The notes under the pieces are model-generated. The model was not told where the DNA came from. It made no database searches and saw only the letters and a list, made by a program, of their open reading frames with translations. The translations under genes were made by a program, and so were the position numbers. From Deltaproteobacteria bacterium (GTDB lineage Bacteria > Myxococcota_A > Polyangia > Polyangiales > JADJMO01), in NCBI GenBank assembly GCA_016182965.1, contig JACPFM010000092.1:1-48057 (forward strand): a stretch of 48,057 nt of DNA, read 5' to 3'. Below are positions 11,301 through 19,414 of this stretch, one piece after another (the first letter of the stretch is position 1; each line of letters begins with the position of its first letter).

Positions 11301-13217
11301 GATCCGGAGTCGACCGAGGCGGCCACGGCGGCCACCCAGCACCTGATCGGCGCCGATCCGCAGCAGCTCGCCAGGCTGCTGCACCGCGCGGCCTTCGCCG
11401 CCACGCACCCCGAGCGCGTCGTCGCGCTTTCGCGCGAGGCGGCGGCGCTCTGCGACGCGCTCGGCGAGGTCGATCGCGCGATCGCCCTGCTCGGACGGGC
11501 GCGCGCTCTGGATCCGAAGAACGTCGCGGTGCTCGTGGAGCTCGGCGACGCGCTGCGGAGGCAGCTCGCGTGGGGCGAGAGCGCGCGGGTGCTCGAAGAG
11601 GCGGTGTCGCACGGCAGCGAGTCCGCGCACCGCGAGTGGCTGGCGCGCGCCCACCGCGCCCTCGCCGATCTCTTCGAGGGCCCGCTCGCCGATCCGCTGC
11701 GCGCGCTCGTCGCGCTGCGCGCGGTGGTGCGGCTCGCGCCCGACGACATCGCGGCCCAGCGGCGCCTCGCCGCGGCGCTCGCGCGACAGGGGCAGCCGAT
11801 CGAGGCCGATCAGGTCCTCTCCGCCCTCGCCGCCCACCCGAGCGTACCGCTCCCCGAGCGGCTCGCGATCCTCTCGCAGCTCTCCGAGGTGCGCCTCGCG
11901 CAGCGTGATCGCACCGGCGCCGAGGCGGCCCTCCGCGAGCGCCTCAAGCTCGATCCCGACTGGAAGGGCGAGTCGTTCCGCGCGCTCTCGGGCTTCCACC
12001 GCGAGCACCTGCGCGGCGACGAGAGCCTCGCCGACACGCTCGCCGAGCTCGTGGTCGACGCGCGCGCCGACGCGAGCTGGCTCATGGGCCTCGCCGATCT
12101 CGAGCTCCACCTCGGGCGCGAGCGCGCGGCGATCATGCACCTGAAGATGGCGGCCAAGATGGTGCCCGACGACGTGACCGCGCTGCTCGCGCTCGCGGGC
12201 GCGCAGATGGCCATCGCCGAGCACGACGAGGCCGCGCGGCTGCTGCACGCGCTGGCGATGCGCGATCCCGTTCACCCGGACGTCCTCGCGGCCAAGGAGC
12301 GCGCGCTGCTCGGTACGTCGGCGCGCGAGGAGGCGCTGGTCGTCGCCGAGCTCCGCGCCTGGCTCGGACAGGGCGAGGAGCCGCAGCGCTTCCGCGCCCG
12401 CCGCTCGCTGCCGCACCCGCCGCGCGAGGGCGTGCTCGTCGATCCCGCGGTCGCCGAGCGCGTGCTCCCCGAGGGGGCGAGCCGCCCGGCCGCCGAGGTG
12501 CTCCGCCTCGTCGCCCGCTCGCTCCCGAAGGTCGCGCCGGTCAAGCCGCTCGCGAGCTACGGCCTCGGCGCGCGCGATCGCATCACCGCGAAATCGGGCC
12601 ACCCGCTGCGCGCGCTCGTCGATCGGACGTGCGCCGCGCTGGGCGTGGAGAAGACCGAGGTCTTCGTGCGCGAAGCCCGCGAGGGCGCGGTCGAGATCGA
12701 GCCGCACGATCCGCCCTCGCTCATCGTGCCGAGCCACGCGCTCGCGCTGCCGGAGATCGAGATCGTCTTCGCGGTCTCGCGCGCGCTCGCGCGGTACGCG
12801 CTCGGCGCGCACGCCTTCGACAAGCTCGGCTCGCGCGGCGCCGCGACGGCCATCGCCGCGGCGGTCGCGCCGTTCGGCGGGACGCTCCCGGTGGTCGACG
12901 GTGAGGACCTCGAGCGGCGCCTCGGCAAGGCGATCGATCGGGTCTCGCGCAGGTCGCTCGAGTCGCTCGCGCGGAAGGTCGCGCCCTTCGATCCGGAGGC
13001 GTTCGCGCGCGCCATCGAGCAGGGCGCCGTCCGCGTCGCCTACCTGCTCACCGGCGATCTCGGAAGCGCGCTGACCAGCGTCCGCCGCGTCGAGCGCATC
13101 CACGTGGCGGACGTCGGGCGTCCGGGCACGACGACCGGCGATCTGATGCGCTTCGCCCTCGGCGACGACGCGATCGCGCTCAGGCGCCGGCTCGGCACGG
13201 TGTGGAGCGACGCCTGA
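8379..13217 (+). CDS. Very large tetratricopeptide-repeat protein
   Basis: The 1612-aa product is almost entirely TPR-like helix pairs. Repeats such as DPEHDGALVGLERALARAGDDAELA and DPKNVAVLVELGDALRRQLAWGESARVLEEA recur along the length. There is no signal peptide, membrane segment or catalytic motif, so it is probably a cytoplasmic scaffold. About 250 C-terminal residues are not TPR-like and end ALRRRLGTVWSDA. GTG 8379 (MNDDPNARAEALHRR) is preferred because TATACT lies 6 nt upstream and upstream in-frame codons read through the intergenic 24-bp repeats. Residues about 199-230 are a Gln/Ala/Pro insert made of 24-bp repeats (AAQAAPEL). Its stop is 3 nt from that of the convergent acyl-CoA synthetase gene. 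The function is unknown. Confidence 0.85.
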   Translation: MNDDPNARAEALHRRLEAAKARGDAERPRLARLHVERALIAEEQGDRAGALAAFTAAADANPEHLAAVREARRGSDDPHERLAWIDRELRLIGDAERADLLIERARALEASGAAVEDVVRAWQAARAQDPEHDGALVGLERALARAGDDAELAIHHARLARTITRDPALAASHLLSRGRILEMAGDDAAAQEAYAEAVAAQAAPELAAQAAPELAAQAAPELGAHAAPGPAREALARVLSRRGCFAELRDLRVEDAERTADRGTRVRRLYEAARLSADRLDDPERAIALLQRAGEHAGDDPRLDARVIEELVRLLEETGDGHGAAAARVTRIRYERVPSVRAMEERRLAAELEGASDPRGAVEALERARAIEPLDDLSLGTLDRLLATLGRDDERLGLWTAEATRAPEGGRAARAYVRAAAIADDALGRPDDALRMLRAAWATRPGDEDALDAQVRILSRGEARDPARIGAAIDLLIHAAELAADVALRVSHLEKAAALAEETDPTRAATLYERVLALSPTRRFAIVSLQRALRRAGDHAALARLLEREAEQTTDVDHALALRLRAAEVFHRHARDVERAVAMLRRVLDVRPDHEGALLALLACHEETGRAEDARDILQRLVELRPEGRVQLLLAIAEVSLRRLGDVDGAIGALRKILAEVPAHEVALHDLARTLRRAGAWPEAAEITERVDPLLAAEIWEGRARDDARALSLYRVALAHDPADASAREGVIRLASRRGAAGRANEQLALEAELDPRAQAELALHLGDLPAAIERLAPLAGTDAARTRLEAAWRTADGELARAALDALATEDPRARVRVALARLYGSNAVADARAVIALRLGDPAALGVLLGAPEDAPSALAATLANEREPSCRWVTHLRLSRALPLRGDDAGALAHARAALALDPDSPSAIDATIRLASKVGDREAFLHAQRRAAEIALDPRERVRHLLIAASTARELGRDDATELLDAALAVDPESTEAATAATQHLIGADPQQLARLLHRAAFAATHPERVVALSREAAALCDALGEVDRAIALLGRARALDPKNVAVLVELGDALRRQLAWGESARVLEEAVSHGSESAHREWLARAHRALADLFEGPLADPLRALVALRAVVRLAPDDIAAQRRLAAALARQGQPIEADQVLSALAAHPSVPLPERLAILSQLSEVRLAQRDRTGAEAALRERLKLDPDWKGESFRALSGFHREHLRGDESLADTLAELVVDARADASWLMGLADLELHLGRERAAIMHLKMAAKMVPDDVTALLALAGAQMAIAEHDEAARLLHALAMRDPVHPDVLAAKERALLGTSAREEALVVAELRAWLGQGEEPQRFRARRSLPHPPREGVLVDPAVAERVLPEGASRPAAEVLRLVARSLPKVAPVKPLASYGLGARDRITAKSGHPLRALVDRTCAALGVEKTEVFVREAREGAVEIEPHDPPSLIVPSHALALPEIEIVFAVSRALARYALGAHAFDKLGSRGAATAIAAAVAPFGGTLPVVDGEDLERRLGKAIDRVSRRSLESLARKVAPFDPEAFARAIEQGAVRVAYLLTGDLGSALTSVRRVERIHVADVGRPGTTTGDLMRFALGDDAIALRRRLGTVWSDA
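8973..9068 (+). repeat. In-frame 24-bp palindromic repeats within the TPR gene
   Basis: Three identical 24-bp units (8973-9044) and a fourth diverged one encode AAQAAPEL x3 then GAHAAPGP. Each junction contains the perfect palindrome GCTTGCGGCGCAAGC (7-bp arms, 1-nt centre). The insert separates two TPR helices. Confidence 0.85.
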
Positions 13218-13220
13218 CCT

Positions 13221-14906
13221 CTACAGCTTGCGCAGCTCGCGCTTGAGGACCTTGCCGGTGGGCAGGCGCGGCAGCGCGTCGACGAAGACGACGCTGCGCG
13301 GCGTCTTGTAGTCGGCGAGCGCGCTCTTGCAGTAGCGCTGCACCTCCGCCGCGTCGATCGCCGAGCCGGGGCTGCGCACCACGAACGCCTTCAGCGACTC
13401 GCCCCAGTCGGGGTCGGGCACGCCGATGACCGCGACGTCGGCGATCTCCGGGTGCGTGTGCAGGTGCTGCTCGATCTCCCACGGATAGATGTTCACCCCG
13501 CCGGAGATGACCATGTCGTGCTTGCGATCGGCGAGGTAGTAGTACCCGGCCTCGTCGACGCGCCCGAGATCGCCGACCGAGAAGAAGCCCTCGCGCATCG
13601 CCTGGCTCGTCGCCTCGCGATCGCGGTGGTAGCCGTGCACCAGCATCGTGCTGCGCACGAACAGCTCGCCGACCTCGCCCGGCTTGACCTCGCGGCCGTC
13701 GTCGTCGAGCAGGCGGATCTCGTTGCCGAGCAGCGCGCGGCCGACGGTGCCCGGCCGGGCGGTGTGCTCGCCCGGCAGCGCGAGCGTCACCAGGCCGGTC
13801 TCCGTCGAGCCGTAGAAGTTGTAGAGCACCGGCCCCATCCACTCCTCGATGCGACGCGCCGTGTCGGTAGGCAGCGGCGCCGCGCCGCTCATCAGCCAGC
13901 GGATCGACGACGTGTCGTAGCGGCGCCGCACCTCGACAGGCAGCGCGGCGAGCCGGGCGAGCATCGTCGGCACCATGAACGCGGAGGTGATCCGCTCGCG
14001 GTCGATGGCGCGCAGCACCTGCTCCGGGTCGAAGTGCTCGAGCATGACCACCGCGCCGCCGAGCGCGTAGATGAGCGCGATGAAGACCGGCGCGGCCGAG
14101 TGGTAGAGCGGCGCGACGACGAGGTGCCGCTCGTCGGTGCGGATGCCGACCTGGCGGATGAAATCGAGCACCGAGTCGTGGAGCGCCTTCTCGAGGCTGC
14201 GCGGCGCGCCCTTCGGCCGACCGGTCGTGCCGGAGGTGTAGACCATCACCGCCGCGCTCGCGCCGTCACCCTCGGGGCGCAGGCGCTGGTCTGGCTCTCG
14301 CGCGAGCAGCGCGTCGAACCCTTCGGGCACCGTGACCGTGCGCGGCCGCCGCCCCGCCTGCGCCGTCGCCTCGCCGACGACGCTCGCGAGATCCGCGTCG
14401 TGGATCATCACGACCGGCTCGGCGTTGCCGAGGATGTGCGCGACCTCGCCGGCCTTCAGCCGGTAGCCGATCTGCACGACCGCGGCGCCGACGCGCAGCG
14501 CCGCCCACTGCGTGAGCAGGTAGCGGTGCCCGTTGCGCATCATCACCGCGATCTTGTCCCCCTTGCGCACGCCGAGCGCGAGGAGCGCGCGGGCGAGCCG
14601 ATCGATGCGCTCGTCGAGCTGCCGGAAGGTCAGCCGGGTGTCGCTCGCCCCCGGCGAGCGCTCAGGTGAGATCGCCCCCGGCGAGCCCGCCGGTGAGAGG
14701 TCGACGAGCGCCTCTTGATCCGGCTTGTGCGCCGCGTGCACCGAGAGGATCGCCGTCGGCCCCTTGGGCAGCGTCCGGGTGATGAAGCGGCGAGCGAGCG
14801 TCGCGACGCCGGCGGGCGTGATGGTGCGCGCGACGCCGGTGGTCGTCAGCACGTCGCGCGCGGCGACGGCGCGATCGAAGAGGGCGCGGACGGTGGTGGG
14901 CAGCAC
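13221..14906 (-). CDS. AMP-forming acyl-CoA synthetase (long/medium-chain fatty acid-CoA ligase family)
   Basis: The 561-aa ANL-superfamily enzyme should activate a carboxylic acid to its acyl-CoA via an acyl-adenylate. The P-loop-like A3 motif is MVYTSGTTGRPKG, the A5 region is LYNFYGSTETG, A7 is FFSVGDLGRVDEAGYYYLADRKHDMVISGG, and the C-terminal catalytic Lys lies in LPTGKVLKRELRKL. Together these give a complete enzyme. The GTG start at 14906 is chosen because TACGCT ends 6 nt upstream, as at other genes; TTG 14924 is the alternative. Two 9-residue repeats (SPAGSPGAI, SPERSPGAS) are inserted before LTFRQLDERI. The substrate cannot be read from sequence. It converges on the TPR gene, and heptamer repeats fill the space upstream. 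Confidence 0.9.
   Translation of the reverse strand: MLPTTVRALFDRAVAARDVLTTTGVARTITPAGVATLARRFITRTLPKGPTAILSVHAAHKPDQEALVDLSPAGSPGAISPERSPGASDTRLTFRQLDERIDRLARALLALGVRKGDKIAVMMRNGHRYLLTQWAALRVGAAVVQIGYRLKAGEVAHILGNAEPVVMIHDADLASVVGEATAQAGRRPRTVTVPEGFDALLAREPDQRLRPEGDGASAAVMVYTSGTTGRPKGAPRSLEKALHDSVLDFIRQVGIRTDERHLVVAPLYHSAAPVFIALIYALGGAVVMLEHFDPEQVLRAIDRERITSAFMVPTMLARLAALPVEVRRRYDTSSIRWLMSGAAPLPTDTARRIEEWMGPVLYNFYGSTETGLVTLALPGEHTARPGTVGRALLGNEIRLLDDDGREVKPGEVGELFVRSTMLVHGYHRDREATSQAMREGFFSVGDLGRVDEAGYYYLADRKHDMVISGGVNIYPWEIEQHLHTHPEIADVAVIGVPDPDWGESLKAFVVRSPGSAIDAAEVQRYCKSALADYKTPRSVVFVDALPRLPTGKVLKRELRKL
14645..14698 (-). repeat. Two 27-bp in-frame hairpin repeats in the acyl-CoA synthetase gene
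   Basis: Units 14645-14671 and 14672-14698 differ at only a few bases and encode 9 residues each. The first forms CGCTCGCC-CCC-GGCGAGCG, an 8-bp stem with a 3-nt loop. They sit in a linker between two conserved parts of the N-terminal domain, so they look like an insertion. Confidence 0.75.
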
Positions 14907-14912
14907 CCGGGG

Positions 14913-14918
14913 AGCGTA
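14913..14918 (-). promoter_or_regulatory. Candidate -10 element (TACGCT) of the acyl-CoA synthetase gene
   Basis: Minus-strand TACGCT, 6 nt before GTG 14906. The spacing is identical to TATACT at the TPR gene. Confidence 0.4.
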
Positions 14919-14926
14919 GGGCAACG

Positions 14927-15230
14927 AGTCGTCAGTCGTCAGTCGTCAGTCGTCAGCTCGAGACGGAGAGTCCGAAGAGTCCAGAGTCTAGAGTCTAGAG
15001 TCCAGAGTCTAGAGTCTAGAGTCTAGAGTCCGACGAGATGCCGTTGACGCGTTCGCGAATCGCTGCGCGCGAGCGACGACTCTTCGCAGCACGCGGCCCG
15101 CTTCCAGAGGCAGGGCGAGAGCGCGCGCCGACCGGACCGCGACTCGAGACTCTGGACTCTAGACCCAAGAGCCCAGCCCCGACGCCACCGCGCGCGAGTG
15201 CGCGACGTCTCCCACTGACGACTGACGACT
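14927..15230. repeat. Nested inverted heptamer arrays filling an intergenic region
   Basis: The 323-nt space between two minus-strand genes holds four AGTCGTC heptamers (14927-14954) and then eight AGAGTCT/AGAGTCC heptamers (14976-15031). About 115 bp of non-repeated DNA follows, then the complements AGACTCT-GGACTCT (15147-15160) and finally GACGACT copies (15217-15230). Outer pairs with outer and inner with inner, so either strand could fold into one long nested stem. The right edge coincides with the stop codon of the Omp85-like gene. A transcription terminator for that gene is a reasonable role. No gene is seen in the central 115 bp. Confidence 0.85.
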
Positions 15231-18208
15231 CAAAACAGCTGCGACAGCACGACGTAGGTCTGCGTCACGCCGCCCTCCGACGTGCCGCGCGCCACGCCCA
15301 CCCGGATCGTGATCGGCTGGAAGTACCCCACGGAGAGATCGGTGAGCAGCTCGGCGCCGAGCCCGAGCTTCATCCGCAGGAGGTCGATGGGCTGGAAGCT
15401 CGCGTCGCCGTAGTCGGCGAACACATTGCCGTAGAAGCGGTGGAGGAACGCCGGCAAGGTCTCGTAGCCACGGTCGACGTTGAGCAACGGAAAGCGGTAC
15501 TCGACGTTGAAGAGGTGGAACGCGTCGCCGAAACGCGCGCCCGGTCGGTACCCGCGCAGCGCGATCCCCGGCTGGAAGAGCAGGTTCCGCAGCGCGTCGG
15601 GCAGGGGGATGTCGGCGAACCCTCCGAGCACGAAGGCGCCTCGGCGACCCCAGTCGCCCGAGCTCGCGCCGCCCTGCGCGTGCAGCGCCAGGACGTGGTG
15701 TCGCGCCCACGGCATCGGGAAGTAGCCGACCGAGTTGTAGCTCGCGAGGAGCACCGAGTACTGACTGGCGAGCTCGGGGCGCGCCAGGTCGACGTTGGCC
15801 GAGAACGCGAAGCCCTTCTCGGGACCGACCGACCAGAGGAACCGCTGAACGTTGGACCACGACCACCCGAGGCGGATCGCCGCGAGGTACCCGGTCTGCG
15901 GGAACACCGCCGGGCGCGCGTACGGATCGATGGCGTTGGTCGGGAACCCGTCGAGCGGTCGGAAGCGCGAGAACGCGTAGCTGATGGCGAGCGACTGCGC
16001 GGAGAACACCTTGGCGAGCGGCGCGGTGATCCCGCTCTCGATTCCGAGCGACTCCTCGGCCCAGAGCGGCGTCTCGTCGCCGAAGCGAAAGCCGCCGCGC
16101 AGGCCGACGTAGCGCCACAGCCGCGCGCGCGTGTCGAACGGCATGTTGCGATACACGTAGAAGAGATCGGTCCCGGTGATCCCGCGGTTGAAGCTCGCGG
16201 TCAGCGAGGCGGCGAAGAAATGCAGGCCCACGACGTCGCCGCCGCGCGTGGTGACGATGACCGCCTGCCCGAACGAGTCGGGGCGCGACTCCCACTCCCA
16301 GGTGTACGGCCGCAGCGTCGGCAGCGGATTGTAGGGCGTCGCCTTCAGCGAGAGGGGCTTCGCCGCGGGCACGTGCGTGCCGCGCGTGTCCACGTACGGC
16401 TCGGCGTCGCGGAACGTCTTCGGGTCGAGGTCGAGCTCGAAGATGTCGTAGCCCTCGTGCGTGTAGCCGACGTACGCGAGGTGCTTTCCGGTCTCGTCGA
16501 CCTCCGGCTGGAACGCGCCGTTGATCACGTTGGTGACCTGCTTCAGCCCGCCGGAGACCAGATCGTAGGCGTAGATGTTCGCGATGCCGGTGCGATCGGA
16601 CGAGAAGTAGAGGGTCTGGCCGTCGGGCGAGAAGACCGGGCCGGTGTCGAGCGCGCGATCGCGGGTGACCGCGGTCAGCGCGCCGGTGGCGACATCGACG
16701 ATCTTCACGTCGCGGTAGCCGCCGCTGTTCCACGCGGAGAACGCGATGCGGGTGCCGTCGGGGGACCAGCGCGGCGTGTACACCTGATCGAAGCGCTCGT
16801 TGGGCACGAGCTTGCGCGGCGCGCCGAACGGCTGATCGCCGTCGAGCTCCGACAGATAGAGGTACGAGGTGCCCTGCTTGTTGACCACGTAGGCGACGCG
16901 GTCGCCGTCGGGCGAGACCGCCGGCTCGTTCGCGCGCAGACCGAACGAGAGGCGCTCGCCCTGCTCGGTCTCGCCGCCCCACTCGCGCGGCGCGCGGCGG
17001 AACAGGTCCCAGTAGAAGTACAGCTTCATCTTCGACGACTCGACGGAGTCGTAGAGGAGCGAGCCGTCCGGGAGCCACGCCGGGGTCGACGCGCCGGCGG
17101 TGCGCGTCAGCAGCTCGCCGATCCCGTAGGTCGGCGCCTTGGCCCCGTCGCGCACGCCGATCGCGTAGAGGCCGGTCGTCGTGTGCGTGTCGTTCCGGTA
17201 GTACGAGATGCGCCGCGCGAAGCCCTTGTCGTGCGCGCCGGCCGCCGCCGGCATGTAGCGCGGATGGAAGGCCTCCTGTCCGTGGAACGTCGCCCGACGG
17301 CCCTCTCTCAGACCCTTGGCGGCGACCTCCGCCTTCTGCCTGGCGTAGCGCTTCTGCATCCAGGCGATCCACCCGCGATACAGCTCGACGTACGTCTTGC
17401 CGGTGGCGCGGTGGATGGCCCGGTTGATCCCGTAGGGGATGATCTCGTCGCCGTAGTCGGCGGCGACCTGCCGCAGCGCCTCGAACCCGTAGAGGTTCTC
17501 GACGTACTCCAGGAAGTGCGAGCCGTAGAGATACCAGAGGTTGCCCTGCGGCCACCGGCGCGGCGCGTGGCTGATCTGATCGAGCCCGGCGATGTTGTCC
17601 TCGAGCACGTCGGCTCGCAGGTACATGTCGAAGATCGAGGAGCGGTTGCGCCCGCCGGTGGTGTAACGGGTCTCGAGCAGCACCGCGAGCCCCTCGAGCA
17701 GCCAGCGCGGCTGCATCTGGTTGGGCGAGTACTGCTTGCCGACGATCGCGTTGTAGATCGCCGGCAGCCCGGTGATGTGATCGGTGTGCAGGATGTGCGT
17801 GTACTCGTGCGTGATCAGCTCGAGCTGCCAGTCGTCGTAGTCGGCCAGCGGCGAGAGATCGTCGGGCGCGGTGACGAACAGGCGCACCGTGTTGTACGGG
17901 AGGGCCGTCGCCGACCCGTTCGCCGAGTCGGTGTCGTCGGTGACCACGACGTTGGTGATCTCGCCCGGCGTCCACCCGAGCGGCTGCACGAGGCGGCCGT
18001 GCACGTCCTCGCAGACCTCGGCGACGCGCTTGGCGATCGACTCGAGCCGCTTGTGGTGGTGGACGCGGAAGTGCTGCGTCTGGAACGTCTGCCAGACCAG
18101 CGACGGATCGCCTACGGCGCGCGCGTCGCGCGCCACGGCGAGCCACGCGACGGCGACGATCGCCGCGAGCAGCGTCGCCAGCACACGACCACGCGTGCCG
18201 GTCCGCAT
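15230..18208 (-). CDS. Exported gluzincin-like protease / TolB-type propeller / Omp85-like barrel fusion
   Basis: The 992-aa protein begins with a signal peptide (MRTGTRGRVLATLLAAIVAVAWLAVARDARA). A peptidase-MA-like domain follows with the zinc motif HEYTHILHTDH (about residue 132) and a downstream LLEGLAV (about 172) that would supply the third ligand. Residues about 430-600 carry several WD40/TolB-like blades (PAVSPDGDRVAYV, PRWSPDGTRIAFS, PVFSPDGQTLYFSSD). The C-terminal 350 residues are beta-rich, with the Omp85-superfamily hallmark LRGYRPG (about 883) and a terminal aromatic residue (SQLF). It is probably inserted in the outer membrane with the protease-like and propeller parts in the periplasm or exported. 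It follows the PilZ gene by 20 nt. Each domain is recognisable; the function of the combination is unknown to me. Confidence 0.82.
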   Translation of the reverse strand: MRTGTRGRVLATLLAAIVAVAWLAVARDARAVGDPSLVWQTFQTQHFRVHHHKRLESIAKRVAEVCEDVHGRLVQPLGWTPGEITNVVVTDDTDSANGSATALPYNTVRLFVTAPDDLSPLADYDDWQLELITHEYTHILHTDHITGLPAIYNAIVGKQYSPNQMQPRWLLEGLAVLLETRYTTGGRNRSSIFDMYLRADVLEDNIAGLDQISHAPRRWPQGNLWYLYGSHFLEYVENLYGFEALRQVAADYGDEIIPYGINRAIHRATGKTYVELYRGWIAWMQKRYARQKAEVAAKGLREGRRATFHGQEAFHPRYMPAAAGAHDKGFARRISYYRNDTHTTTGLYAIGVRDGAKAPTYGIGELLTRTAGASTPAWLPDGSLLYDSVESSKMKLYFYWDLFRRAPREWGGETEQGERLSFGLRANEPAVSPDGDRVAYVVNKQGTSYLYLSELDGDQPFGAPRKLVPNERFDQVYTPRWSPDGTRIAFSAWNSGGYRDVKIVDVATGALTAVTRDRALDTGPVFSPDGQTLYFSSDRTGIANIYAYDLVSGGLKQVTNVINGAFQPEVDETGKHLAYVGYTHEGYDIFELDLDPKTFRDAEPYVDTRGTHVPAAKPLSLKATPYNPLPTLRPYTWEWESRPDSFGQAVIVTTRGGDVVGLHFFAASLTASFNRGITGTDLFYVYRNMPFDTRARLWRYVGLRGGFRFGDETPLWAEESLGIESGITAPLAKVFSAQSLAISYAFSRFRPLDGFPTNAIDPYARPAVFPQTGYLAAIRLGWSWSNVQRFLWSVGPEKGFAFSANVDLARPELASQYSVLLASYNSVGYFPMPWARHHVLALHAQGGASSGDWGRRGAFVLGGFADIPLPDALRNLLFQPGIALRGYRPGARFGDAFHLFNVEYRFPLLNVDRGYETLPAFLHRFYGNVFADYGDASFQPIDLLRMKLGLGAELLTDLSVGYFQPITIRVGVARGTSEGGVTQTYVVLSQLF

Positions 18209-18228
18209 CGCGCAGAGGCCCTCTCCGA

Positions 18229-19338
18229 TCAGAGATCGTCGTAGAACAGCGGTTCGCGGTTTCGGACGTACCGCATGATGAGCTGGCGCTGCTCCGGCGT
18301 GATGCCCTGGAACTGCGCGCCGAAACCGGGCGGCGCGTCGGGGTTGTCGGCCGCGTCGCGCGTCCACCGCACGATGCCGGCGGCGTCGAAGTGGTAGCCG
18401 CCCGGCAGGTGCACGCGCAGCTGCACGCGCTGGTTCATCTTCGGGACGTTGTAGGTCGCGACGAAGATCCCGCCGTGCTCGACGATGTCGTTGCCGGACA
18501 GCGTCTTGTAGAAGTTGGACGGCGAGTGCGCGCCGAGCTCCGCGTCGACCATGCCGGGCGGCGTGCGCATGCTCTCGGCGGCGGCGGGCGGGTGCTGCGA
18601 GGGCGAGTAGATGCCGCCCCCTGGAGACGGCGCGCCGTGCGGTGCCGGCGCGGCGTGCGGGTGGAACTGCGGCGCTGCCGGCGGCGCCTGGAACTGCGGC
18701 GCGGGCGGCGCCTGGAACTGCGGCGCGGGCGGCGCCTGGAACTGCGGCGCGGGCGGCGCCTGGAACTGCGGCGCTGCCGGCGGGGGCTGGTATTGCGGCG
18801 CTGCCGGCGGGGGCTGGTATTGCGGCGCTGCCGGCGGGGGCTGGTACTGCGGCGCTGCCGGCGGGGGCTGGTACTGCGGCGCGGCGGGCGGCGGCTGGAA
18901 CTGCGGCTGCTGCGGCGGCTGATACTGGGGCTGCTGCGGCGGCGGTTGGAACTGCGCCGGCTGATACTGGGGCTGCTGCGGCGGCTGATACTGGGGCTGC
19001 TGCGGCGCGGGAGCCTCGAGCCGCGACAGCGCGTGCACGCTGCCGAGCGCGCCGGCGACCGCGGCCATGGCCTGCTCTGCCGCCGGATGGGTCGTGTCGA
19101 TCGCCTGCAGCCGACCGAGCGCCTCGCGGAGCGCGCTCAACGCCACCTCGGCGTGCGGTTTGATCGACGGCACCGCGCCGTCGCTGCGCTCTGCAGTCAT
19201 CAGCGAGCCCATCGCGCGCGCGATCGGCTCGGCGGCGTCGAGGAACTGCGGAGGCAGCCCCGGCGACTGCAGCAACTGAAGCCCTTGCGCGAGCCCCTCG
19301 CGGGCGGCGCGCGCCGTCATCCTCGGATCCTGGGTCAT
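18229..19338 (-). CDS. PilZ-domain protein with long Pro/Gln repeat linker
   Basis: The 369-aa product has an N-terminal helical region of about 110 residues (MTQDPRMTARAAREGLAQGLQLLQ...) and a linker of about 120 residues made of QYQPPPAAP and QFQAPPAP repeats. The C-terminal domain resembles the myxobacterial PilZ paralog family (FVATYNVPKMNQRVQLRVHLPGG, GIVRWTRDAADNPDAPPGFGAQFQGIT). PilZ domains often bind cyclic-di-GMP, but I do not see a clear RxxxR motif, so binding is uncertain. ATG 19338 is the likely start; ATG 19320 is possible. It lies just upstream of the Omp85-like fusion on the same strand, and the two may share a transcript. Confidence 0.78.
   Translation of the reverse strand: MTQDPRMTARAAREGLAQGLQLLQSPGLPPQFLDAAEPIARAMGSLMTAERSDGAVPSIKPHAEVALSALREALGRLQAIDTTHPAAEQAMAAVAGALGSVHALSRLEAPAPQQPQYQPPQQPQYQPAQFQPPPQQPQYQPPQQPQFQPPPAAPQYQPPPAAPQYQPPPAAPQYQPPPAAPQYQPPPAAPQFQAPPAPQFQAPPAPQFQAPPAPQFQAPPAAPQFHPHAAPAPHGAPSPGGGIYSPSQHPPAAAESMRTPPGMVDAELGAHSPSNFYKTLSGNDIVEHGGIFVATYNVPKMNQRVQLRVHLPGGYHFDAAGIVRWTRDAADNPDAPPGFGAQFQGITPEQRQLIMRYVRNREPLFYDDL
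18662..19010 (-). repeat. 24- and 27-bp coding repeats in the PilZ protein linker
   Basis: Four 24-bp units encode QFQAPPAP and about five 27-bp units encode QYQPPPAAP. They are followed by irregular Q-P-Q-Y-Q-P-P units. Neighbouring copies are nearly identical in DNA, which suggests recent expansion. Confidence 0.8.
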
Positions 19339-19414
19339 TGCGAGGGGCTGAGTCTCGCACGACTCCGGGCCTTTGGGCCATCGCGGAGAAAATCGCCGAG
19401 ACACCAACGATGCA

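Noticed and set aside
8211..13103. Two antisense open frames of about 775 and 839 codons across the TPR gene
   Set aside because: They are Arg/Gly/Val/Glu-rich without recognisable domains. The plus strand has consistent TPR helices and GC-rich third positions.
14927..15031. CRISPR array
   Set aside because: The repeats are contiguous 7-mers with no spacers and there are no cas genes. They are simple tandem repeats.
14927..15230. Retron msr-msd locus flanked by inverted repeats
   Set aside because: Inverted arms are present, but no reverse transcriptase gene adjoins and the arms are simple heptamer repeats.
15038..18244. 1068-codon plus-strand open frame opposite the Omp85-like fusion
   Set aside because: It has no signal, domain or family pattern. 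The minus strand has a signal peptide, zinc motif, propeller and barrel.
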